Source: CAYGZC01 sp964354225
GTDB lineage: Bacteria > Bacteroidota > Ignavibacteria > UBA10030 > SZUA-254
Direction: 5' to 3'
Assembly (NCBI GenBank): GCA_964354225.1
Contig: CAYGZC010000119.1
Location: 1-5,351 of the forward strand
DNA: 5,351 bases
Part shown: positions 1 through 5,113 of the stretch, one piece after another
Layout: the number at the start of each line of letters is the position of its first letter
Position numbering within the stretch: position 1 is the first letter of the stretch
Position numbers and translations under genes: made by a program
The notes under the pieces: model-generated
Database searches by the model: none
What the model was told of the DNA's origin: nothing
The model's input: only the letters and a program-made list of their open reading frames with translations

Positions 1-245
1 GCCCAATTAGTTCCGAATTGGAATTCCATCGGAATACCCGTGACAACTCCAACAACAAAGTTAATCCCGAAAATCTTTGCCCAGAAACGGGCAGCTTTGT
101 TATAGTGTTCATTCTTTTTCTTGATCGCTAAGAATTTTAAAATTACGATAAGTAATGCTAATCCCATCGTTAACTGTGGGAAGAGATAATGGAATGAGAT
201 CGTAAAAGCAAATTGGAGTCGGTCAATTAGTAACGCATCATTCAT
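1..245 (-). CDS. cydA: Cytochrome bd ubiquinol oxidase subunit I, 5' part (runs off left edge)
   Basis: This is the first 81 codons of the haem-bearing subunit of the inner-membrane quinol oxidase that reduces O2 to water. The visible N-terminus carries DRLQFAFT at residues 8-15, a His at residue 19 in the position of the N-terminal haem-ligand His of E. coli CydA, a first membrane helix, then RFWAKIFGINF and the signature MEFQFGTNW just before the window edge. These align without gaps to the start of the family. The ATG at 245 is preceded by an AGAGG Shine-Dalgarno about 8 nt upstream, which supports this start. It begins only 26 nt after the arsC stop, in the same direction and with no terminator between, so co-transcription with the ars genes is plausible. 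The rest of the gene and any cydB lie outside the window. Identity is very secure; that it is functional cannot be judged from a fragment. Confidence 0.95.
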   Translation of the reverse strand, partial: MNDALLIDRLQFAFTISFHYLFPQLTMGLALLIVILKFLAIKKKNEHYNKAARFWAKIFGINFVVGVVTGIPMEFQFGTNW

Positions 246-271
246 GGATTGCCTCTTTCATTGATTGAATA

Positions 272-715
272 TCACTTTGTGTACGCATCGTTCAGGTATT
301 TGAAAAGTTTTTCTTTCATTTGGTCTCTAACTAAACGAAAAACATTTAAGACTTCTTCTTCAGTTCCCTTAGCTTTCACAGGATCAGTGAATCCCATGTG
401 TACTTTATTTTCATCACCGATCCAAACAGGACAGAGTGCATCACCCTCATCGCAAACTGTAATTACGATATCAAATTTCTGTCCGTAAAATTCCGAAACT
501 GCTTTCGAGCGTTGCTCTCGGATATCAATTCCAATCTCATCCATCACTCTGATTGCATTCGGATGAACGAATGTCGCCATGTAACCCGCTGATTCGACAT
601 CGAAATATTTACCGAGATAATGGCGTGTCAATCCTTCAGCCATCTGACTGCGACAGGAGTTTGCTGCACATAAAAAAAGAACACGGAGTTTTGCTTTAGT
701 CTCAGTCATATTCAT
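272..715 (-). CDS. arsC: Arsenate reductase, thioredoxin-coupled, low-molecular-weight phosphatase fold
   Basis: A cytosolic enzyme of 147 residues that reduces arsenate to arsenite for export by the Acr3 encoded in the same cluster. Near the N-terminus is the phosphatase-type loop CAANSCRS (C16 nucleophile, R22). The later catalytic cysteines are C88 in VITVCDEGD and C95 in ALCP. The spacings C16-C88-C95 (72 and 7 residues) equal those of the Cys10/Cys82/Cys89 relay of staphylococcal pI258 ArsC. The general-acid Asp is D111 in FTDPVKAKG. A plain tyrosine phosphatase lacks the C88/C95 pair, so arsenate reductase is the better call. The ATG at 715 overlaps the permease stop as ATGA, implying translational coupling; a second in-frame ATG at 709 is an alternative start that removes two residues. 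The thioredoxin-like gene in the same operon could supply reductant (inference). Confidence 0.95.
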   Translation of the reverse strand: MNMTETKAKLRVLFLCAANSCRSQMAEGLTRHYLGKYFDVESAGYMATFVHPNAIRVMDEIGIDIREQRSKAVSEFYGQKFDIVITVCDEGDALCPVWIGDENKVHMGFTDPVKAKGTEEEVLNVFRLVRDQMKEKLFKYLNDAYTK

Positions 716-1725
716 AAGACCAAATTAAAAAGATAACCGACTATTGTAATACCAACTGCCACAATACCGACGAATGTAAAAATAAGCTGCAGCTTTAGGA
801 CTTTCTTCAGAATAATCGTTTCGGGCAGCGATAAGCCGATAACACTCATCATAAAAGCGAGAACAGTTCCAAGAGACGCACCTTTCTCCAACAAAGCTTG
901 GACGATCGGAATAATACCGGCAGCATTTGAATACATCGGAACTCCAATGATGACAGCAATTGGAACAGACCACCAAGCGCTCTTGCCCATCAAGCCAGCC
1001 ATAAAATTCTCCGGAACGTACCCGTGAATACATGAACCGACTCCGATACCAATGACTATGTAAATCCAAACTTTTGCAACAATTTCTTTTACCGCGTCAA
1101 CACCTGCTGTGATTCTTTGTGAAAAAGGGATTTTTTCTTCAGTGATATCCAGATGACCTGCTTTGACCTGATAAACCCACTCTTCAACATATCTTTCAAG
1201 TTTAAGTCTGCCAATAATATAACCGGATAGAATCGCAATAATTAATCCAGTTGACATGTACAGCAGTGCTGTTTTCCAACCAAACAAACCAAATAAAAGA
1301 ACAAGAGCAACTTCGTTTATCATAGGCGCCGCGATCAGGAAGGAAAACGTTACACCGAGTGGAACACCTGATTCTACAAATCCGAGAAACAACGGTATCG
1401 CCGAGCAGGAACAGAACGGCGTTACGATTCCAAGCAAGCTTGCTAAAACATTTCCTACAAATAATTTTTTACCGCCAAGGATTTTTCTTGTGCGTTCCGG
1501 TGAAAAGTAGCTCCTGATTATTCCCACTATGAAAACTATCAAAGTCAGTAATAGTAAGACTTTGGGGACTTCGAATATGAAAAAGCGGATTGCTTCAGTA
1601 AGATGGCTCCCTTTCTCCATTCCGTAAAATGAATCAATTAAAAAATCAGTGAATGGCTGTAGATAATAATATAATGCAACCCAAACAGGAAATAGCATGA
1701 AAGGAATTATTAATTTATTTTTCAT
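712..1725 (-). CDS. COG0701 (ArsP/UPF0718-type) permease, candidate organoarsenical or metal exporter
   Basis: An integral membrane protein of 337 residues. It shows two related halves of hydrophobic helices separated by a charged loop at about residues 173-212. The first half has the family hallmark TPFCSCSAIPLF (C105 and C107), followed by the AAPMINE segment near 132-138. The second half has GVPMYSNAAG near 261-270 and SLPETIILKK near 299-308. Family members include ArsP, which exports trivalent methylated or aromatic arsenicals, and others linked to Cu/Zn efflux, so the substrate is not fixed by sequence alone. Location between acr3 and arsC favours an arsenical. Relatives of this permease are often found beside small thioredoxins of the type encoded at 2844-3104. 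A GGAG motif lies just upstream of the ATG at 1725. It follows acr3 by 46 nt and overlaps arsC by 4 nt. An arsP symbol is possible but I withhold it. Confidence 0.85.
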   Translation of the reverse strand: MKNKLIIPFMLFPVWVALYYYLQPFTDFLIDSFYGMEKGSHLTEAIRFFIFEVPKVLLLLTLIVFIVGIIRSYFSPERTRKILGGKKLFVGNVLASLLGIVTPFCSCSAIPLFLGFVESGVPLGVTFSFLIAAPMINEVALVLLFGLFGWKTALLYMSTGLIIAILSGYIIGRLKLERYVEEWVYQVKAGHLDITEEKIPFSQRITAGVDAVKEIVAKVWIYIVIGIGVGSCIHGYVPENFMAGLMGKSAWWSVPIAVIIGVPMYSNAAGIIPIVQALLEKGASLGTVLAFMMSVIGLSLPETIILKKVLKLQLIFTFVGIVAVGITIVGYLFNLVL

Positions 1726-1771
1726 CTGTTACTCCGGACAATGCACTAAAACTAATTCCAATCAGATTATT

Positions 1772-2833
1772 TTATTTGTTGGCATAAGTATTTACTGTAA
1801 AATATTTTCGTTGAAAATACAACGCCACATTTACCAAACCGATTAACACCGGGACTTCGACCAGAGGACCGATCACTGCCGCAAATGCCTCACCTGAGTT
1901 TATGCCAAATACAGCGATTGTAACCGCAATTGCCAGCTCAAAATTGTTACTTGCCGCTGTAAATGAGAGTGTCGCAGTCTTGGAATAATCAGCCCCGATT
2001 TTTCTGCCGAGATAAAATGAAACGAGAAACATTATAACAAAATAAATGACTAACGGAATCGCGATACGTACCACATCCAGCGGAATCTTGACAATATACT
2101 CACCTTTCAAAGAGAACATCACAACGATGGTAAATAAAAGTGCAATCAATGTGATCGGAGAAATCTTCGGGATAAATTTTTGTTCATACCATTGCTTACT
2201 TTTTAATTTAAGAAGAGTGAAGCGTGTAATAATTCCTGCCAAGAAAGGAATTCCGAGATATACAAAAACACTTTCCGCAATTTGCCCGATTGTTATATTA
2301 ACCGTAAAAGTTTTTAAGCCGAGCCATGAAGGGAACACGGTTAAAAAGACATAAGCGTAAACCGAAAAGAAGAGTACCTGAAAGATTGAATTAAATGCAA
2401 CCAAACCGGCAGCATATTCTGTATCTCCTTTTGCAAGCTCATTCCATACAATAACCATTGCGATGCATCTTGCTAAACCAATCAGAATTAAACCAGCCAT
2501 ATACTCAGGATAATCCGGAAGGAAGATTATTGCAAGAACGAACATTAGAATTGGTCCGATTATCCAATTCTGAACAAGCGAAAGAGATAGAACTTTTACA
2601 TTTCGGAAAACATCGCCGAGTTCTTCATACTTAACCTTTGCCAGCGGCGGATACATCATCAAAATCAAACCGATAGCGATTGGGATGTTTGTTGTTCCAC
2701 TTTGAAATGAATTCCAGAAATTGACTATCCCCGGAAAAAGATAACCTGAAAATACACCGACAAACATGGCGAGGAATATCCACAATGTTAAATATCGGTC
2801 TAAGAACGATAGTTTTTTTGTAACCGTTGACAT
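1772..2833 (-). CDS. acr3: Arsenite efflux permease, ACR3 family
   Basis: An inner-membrane carrier of 353 residues, of typical family length, that exports arsenite using the proton-motive force. About ten hydrophobic segments are visible. Diagnostic elements are the Cys at 123 in GLARCIAMV, matching the essential fourth-helix cysteine of ACR3 proteins, the following VWNELAKGD segment (129-137), ASNNFELAI (294-302) in the helix-break region, and E326 in GPLVEVPV, the conserved acidic residue of the penultimate helix. The unrelated ArsB family lacks these. The ATG at 2833 has a GAGG Shine-Dalgarno about 6 nt upstream and lies 10 nt after the stop of the thioredoxin-like gene, indicating one transcript. 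All key residues are present and no frameshift is seen. Databases often call such genes arsB; the sequence is ACR3. Confidence 0.96.
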   Translation of the reverse strand: MSTVTKKLSFLDRYLTLWIFLAMFVGVFSGYLFPGIVNFWNSFQSGTTNIPIAIGLILMMYPPLAKVKYEELGDVFRNVKVLSLSLVQNWIIGPILMFVLAIIFLPDYPEYMAGLILIGLARCIAMVIVWNELAKGDTEYAAGLVAFNSIFQVLFFSVYAYVFLTVFPSWLGLKTFTVNITIGQIAESVFVYLGIPFLAGIITRFTLLKLKSKQWYEQKFIPKISPITLIALLFTIVVMFSLKGEYIVKIPLDVVRIAIPLVIYFVIMFLVSFYLGRKIGADYSKTATLSFTAASNNFELAIAVTIAVFGINSGEAFAAVIGPLVEVPVLIGLVNVALYFQRKYFTVNTYANK

Positions 2834-2843
2834 ATTTGCCTCG

Positions 2844-3104
2844 TTATTTTGTTTCTTCTGTTGCTAACGCATTCATCAACCAATGAGTTAGTGTTGATTT
2901 CGTAGGAAGTTTGCCGCTAAGCACAACCTTGCCATTGATAACTAATCCGGGTGTGCTCATGATTCCATAAGCGGCAATTTCTTTGAAGTCTGTAACTTTC
3001 TGGATATTTGCTTCGATGTTATTTTCAGCAACTACCTGATGGCAAAGCTTTTCCAGGTTAGTACAATTCGTGCACCCGGCACCTAAAATCTTTATGTCTA
3101 ACAT
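2844..3104 (-). CDS. Small thioredoxin/glutaredoxin-like protein (TM0996/MTH895 type), possible ArsE
   Basis: A cytosolic redox protein of 86 residues with a minimal thioredoxin fold. The active-site motif GAGCTNC places C11 and C14 after the first strand, with a third Cys at 21; the cis-proline loop is STPGLVING (P52) ahead of the last strands. No signal peptide or membrane segment is seen. The family is known as small redox-active disulfide proteins and commonly sits beside COG0701 permeases and arsenic genes. Possible roles are electron donor to ArsC, partner of the permease, or the E component of an arsEFG set together with the upstream arsF and arsG; the last rests on context and memory of that operon, not on a decisive motif. 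A strong GAGGAG Shine-Dalgarno precedes the ATG at 3104. It follows arsR by 67 nt and precedes acr3 by 10 nt. Confidence 0.88.
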   Translation of the reverse strand: MLDIKILGAGCTNCTNLEKLCHQVVAENNIEANIQKVTDFKEIAAYGIMSTPGLVINGKVVLSGKLPTKSTLTHWLMNALATEETK

Positions 3105-3171
3105 TTTTTAGCTCCTCAATTTTTCTTGATAGAATGTATAAAAATCGTTTTTTATCTGATCGCGAATTTTT

Positions 3172-3555
3172 CTATTTTTTCTTTTTAGATTTTTCTGGAT
3201 AAATGACACAATATGTAGTACATGTCCCATCCCTGATTGCTCGTTTCAATTGAAGCAAATCCCCTTTTAGATTCAGATTTAGATCGAAAATGTCTTTTAA
3301 TTCTTTCATCAATCGTTTTGTCGTTTCATCCTCGGCATTCGCGAGTGAATAGATCACCCACATCCCTTTGCGTTCATCAACAACCAAACCTGCATTCTTA
3401 AGATAAGTGAGATGGCGCGAAACTTTCGGCTGTGAGAATTTGAGGATACGCTGTATATCGCAGACACATAATTCTTCGGTGTGCACCAGAAGATTAAGAA
3501 TCCGAAGCCGGGATTCATCGCATAATGCTTTAAAAAGATTTGCAAGGTCACGCAT
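3172..3555 (-). CDS. arsR: ArsR-family arsenite-responsive repressor with extra C-terminal cysteines
   Basis: A winged-helix repressor, 127 residues from the ATG at 3555. A longer version starting at a TTG (3573) adds six residues, but an AAGGA Shine-Dalgarno lies 7 nt before the ATG and none precedes the TTG, so I chose the ATG. Numbering from the TTG form: LFKALCDESRLRIL (13-26) is the family N-terminus; ELCVCDI (35-40) carries C36 and C38, the canonical arsenite site of E. coli-type ArsR; SQPKVSRHLTYLKNAGLV (47-64) is the recognition helix; KGMWVIYSL (69-77) is the wing. The tail ends DGTCTTYC (C118, C122) plus a lysine-rich end, an addition absent from the minimal E. coli protein. The gene lies in the middle of the operon, 24 nt after arsG. 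It probably represses the promoter at about 4908-4936 and so its own synthesis (inference). Confidence 0.94.
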   Translation of the reverse strand: MRDLANLFKALCDESRLRILNLLVHTEELCVCDIQRILKFSQPKVSRHLTYLKNAGLVVDERKGMWVIYSLANAEDETTKRLMKELKDIFDLNLNLKGDLLQLKRAIRDGTCTTYCVIYPEKSKKKK

Positions 3556-3579
3556 GAGTAATTCCTTTTTCAATAATCA

Positions 3580-4269
3580 TCATAATACTCGAAATATGTA
3601 CATCAGACAAAAATAAACTCCAACGATAATAAATACACCGCCTGTAATTCGCCTCACCCACAATTCTATCTGGGTAAGTTTGTTGAATACTTTACCGACA
3701 AGCTGAGCGCTGAACGCGATTAGAAAAGAAAAAACAAAAACGGGCAACGCAGTCCCGACTCCATAAATAGAAGGCAGTAAGATATTCGATTGGTGTTTTA
3801 ACGACAACGGTATAAGACTTCCAAAGAAAAGCGCTGCTGAAGTCGGACAGAACGAAAGCGCGAACAACATCCCTAAAAATCCGGCGCCCATGACTCCACT
3901 TCTGGCAATACGCTCATGTATTTTATGATCGGTTCGGATTCCGGGGATAGAAATTGAAAGAAGTTCGAGCAGAAACATCCCAACAATAATAAGAATCGGT
4001 CCCAATAATTTATTCATAAATTTCTGGAGCACGTTTGAAACTTCCGGTATCGCGAGAATGCTGGAGATCACCACAACTGCGATCAACAAATAAGTCAACA
4101 TCCTGCCAATCGTATAAGTTAAACCGGATATCAATACCGAGCGGGTATTGCCTACCCGCCTGCCAATGTATGAGATTGCGGCGATGTTCGTTGCAAGTGG
4201 GCAAGGACTTACGGATGTCATGATCCCAAGCCACAAAGCCGATAGACCACCAACGAGAAGTGTATCCAT
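3580..4269 (-). CDS. arsG: ArsG-family / CcdA-like six-helix membrane protein
   Basis: A membrane protein of 229 residues with about six helices, related to the cytochrome-c-biogenesis protein CcdA and the DsbD core. It shows two pseudo-symmetric Cys-Pro motifs: SPCPLATN (C23) in the first helix and SFCPTSAALFFG (C141) in the fourth, the same relative places as the redox cysteines of CcdA. ArsG relatives are described as exporters of trivalent aminophenyl arsenicals acting with ArsE and ArsF. Pairing with an arsF-type gene directly upstream is the main reason for preferring ArsG over generic CcdA. The start ATG at 4269 shares its A with the arsF stop (TAATG), and a GAGGGG Shine-Dalgarno lies inside the end of arsF, so the two are translationally coupled. 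Export versus electron transfer cannot be settled from sequence. Family confidence is high, substrate moderate. Confidence 0.82.
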   Translation of the reverse strand: MDTLLVGGLSALWLGIMTSVSPCPLATNIAAISYIGRRVGNTRSVLISGLTYTIGRMLTYLLIAVVVISSILAIPEVSNVLQKFMNKLLGPILIIVGMFLLELLSISIPGIRTDHKIHERIARSGVMGAGFLGMLFALSFCPTSAALFFGSLIPLSLKHQSNILLPSIYGVGTALPVFVFSFLIAFSAQLVGKVFNKLTQIELWVRRITGGVFIIVGVYFCLMYIFRVL

Positions 4270-4814
4270 TAAGTATTCCCCTCAAGGTATGATTTCACTT
4301 CTTCTTGTACATAAAGAAGATATGCCTCCTTCATACCAACAAGCTCCCATATCTTTTCCAAATTCTTCCATCGCTGCTGTTTACCGTTTCGTAATTCGAC
4401 GAGAACCAGCGATTGAGAATAAAGCTTGTAATCGTTTTCAAAATGTTCATTACCTGCATCTTCGATGTTGACGATTTTCCATTCCAATTGTCCATTTTTT
4501 AATTGCTCAGTAAATCCATTCTTAATGGCTTCATCCGAGTATTCTTCAAGTTTAATACATGTCGGACAGCGTATCGTTCGATGGAAATAATAAACAACGA
4601 TTTTTCCCATACCAGAATTATTATCTCTTGCCATTGCTTCTCGCATTGTATCTTGAGAATTTGAATCGGCCAATGAACCTTGAGTAATATATGTTTCATT
4701 TATCGACAGGTTGTTCGCAGCTTGCTTTGGTGTGAATTCTTTAGCAAGAAGAAATACCACACTAACAATGACAAAGAGAAGAAGAACAACCGTTACGATT
4801 TTTTTTGTGTTCAT
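4269..4814 (-). CDS. arsF: ArsF-family membrane-anchored thioredoxin-fold protein
   Basis: A protein of 181 residues. Lys residues at 4-5 precede one hydrophobic segment (about 6-24) lacking a clear lipobox, so it is read as a signal anchor or signal peptide that puts the rest outside the cytoplasm. A polar linker (25-68) follows, then a thioredoxin-like domain: a KIVVYYFHRT strand, the pair C83-P-T-C86, then WKIVNIEDAGN and SLVLVELRNGK strands and a helical end. Database families name such proteins nitrophenyl-compound nitroreductase subunit ArsF, from an arsEFG operon acting on nitro-aromatic arsenicals. No flavin-binding nitroreductase fold is visible here, so a redox-partner role is equally reasonable. 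It is the first gene after the intergenic promoter and is coupled to arsG by a 1-nt overlap. No good Shine-Dalgarno precedes its ATG; a 12-bp palindrome occupies that place. Confidence 0.78.
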   Translation of the reverse strand: MNTKKIVTVVLLLFVIVSVVFLLAKEFTPKQAANNLSINETYITQGSLADSNSQDTMREAMARDNNSGMGKIVVYYFHRTIRCPTCIKLEEYSDEAIKNGFTEQLKNGQLEWKIVNIEDAGNEHFENDYKLYSQSLVLVELRNGKQQRWKNLEKIWELVGMKEAYLLYVQEEVKSYLEGNT

Positions 4815-4826
4815 AAATGATCATTT
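4815..4826. repeat. 12-bp perfect palindrome abutting the arsF start codon
   Basis: AAATGATCATTT reads identically on both strands and ends directly against the arsF ATG, where a Shine-Dalgarno would normally lie. It could be a protein-binding dyad or merely an AT-rich leader. Its position about 75-90 nt downstream of the predicted transcription start would allow roadblock repression or a small mRNA hairpin. A palindrome of this length can arise by chance in AT-rich DNA, so function is uncertain. Confidence 0.35.
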
Positions 4827-4907
4827 CTACATTTTTAGCGTAACAATAAGCAATATTAAATATGGAACCGAGAGATTAAATTGGTTATAAGGATATATGC
4901 ATAGACA

Positions 4908-4936
4908 AATATAGCTAATATTTTTGGATTAATCAA
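4908..4936 (-). promoter_or_regulatory. Predicted promoter of the ars operon with operator-like dyad at -35
   Basis: On the minus strand TTGATT (4936-4931) and TATATT (4913-4908) are separated by exactly 17 bp, a good sigma70 arrangement. The -10 is followed by TG, so TATATTTG also fits the Bacteroidota TAnnTTTG pattern. Transcription would start near 4900, giving a leader of roughly 85 nt before arsF. The 8-bp palindrome GATTAATC (4927-4934) overlaps the -35, and the larger TTGATTAATCCAA is one inserted base away from a perfect 12-bp dyad, a suitable ArsR operator position. No start site is proven. Confidence 0.5.
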
Positions 4937-4974
4937 GTACCATTCACTTTGAAATCATAGTGGATATGGATAAA

Positions 4975-4992
4975 TAGACGTCTATGTAGACG
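4975..4992. repeat. TAGACG/CGTCTA repeat cluster
   Basis: A perfect 10-bp palindrome TAGACGTCTA (4975-4984) is followed by a further TAGACG at 4987-4992. The half-site therefore occurs three times in 18 bp, and the last two copies also form an inverted pair around TG. It lies about 40 bp upstream of the predicted -35, a usual place for an activator or a second repressor site. The binding protein is unknown. Confidence 0.4.
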
Positions 4993-5035
4993 ACGATCCA
5001 GAGCGCGAAAAAAATGAGGGTTAGAGCGAATTTAT

Positions 5036-5079
5036 GTGCGACTCATTTGACTAATGATACTCCGAAAAATGAATCGCAC
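5036..5079 (-). terminator. Long stem-loop downstream of the PLP-enzyme gene, possible terminator
   Basis: Arms 5036-5048 and 5067-5079 are 13 bp inverted repeats with one difference and an 18-nt loop. In minus-strand RNA the difference becomes a G-U pair, so all 13 positions pair; in plus-strand RNA it is a C-A mismatch. This points to a role in the minus-strand transcript, 34 nt after the PLP-enzyme stop. No U-run follows directly (the nearest, seven U at 5014-5008, is about 21 nt further on), so it may be a 3'-end stabiliser or imperfect terminator rather than a classic intrinsic one. Confidence 0.45.
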
Positions 5080-5113
5080 TTACTACCGAATTGTTTGTTA
5101 CAACTTAATGCAA

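Larger units (their letters stand above)
4815..5113. other. Gene-free region upstream of the ars operon
   Basis: These 299 bp separate the PLP-enzyme stop from arsF. No coding region with family features is found; the only sizeable plus-strand frame (5014-5232) runs antisense across the recognised PLP-enzyme C-terminus. The stretch holds, in minus-strand order, a 13-bp-arm hairpin (5079-5036), two copies of AGAGCG and a run of seven A/T pairs (5028-5000), the TAGACG repeat cluster (4992-4975), the predicted promoter (4936-4908), a TATGCATA palindrome (4903-4896), an AT-rich leader, and the palindrome next to arsF. Confidence 0.7.

Noticed and set aside
249..592. Plus-strand reading frames opposite arsC
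   Set aside because: They are antisense to the catalytic motifs of arsC, lack a Shine-Dalgarno and resemble no family.
725..1069. Overlapping minus-strand reading frame of 114 residues inside the permease gene
   Set aside because: It lies in another frame of a gene with clear family motifs throughout, has no recognisable domain and a composition typical of a shadow frame.
3105..3171. Terminator or internal promoter between arsR and the thioredoxin-like gene
   Set aside because: The 67 bp are rich in A and T runs, but only a weak imperfect stem and no well-spaced -35/-10 pair could be found.
3172..3200. A-rich frameshift site at the end of arsR
   Set aside because: The lysine codons give A-runs but no proper slippery heptamer in the reading frame, and the protein already has a full-length family fold with a normal stop.
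2844..4814. Selenoprotein or Sao-type selenium-dependent system
   Set aside because: The thioredoxin-like genes prompted the check, but every active-site position is an ordinary cysteine codon (GCTNC, CPTC, CSCS) and no in-frame TGA interrupts these genes.
5000..5028. AGAGCG direct repeats as a mobile-element end or CRISPR repeat
   Set aside because: Only two 6-bp copies 23 bp apart, with no matching copy at the other side of the island and no integrase or transposase in the window.
4815..5113. Riboswitch, tRNA or small-RNA gene in the intergenic region
   Set aside because: Apart from one simple hairpin there is no multi-helix structure, and no conserved riboswitch core or cloverleaf was recognised.
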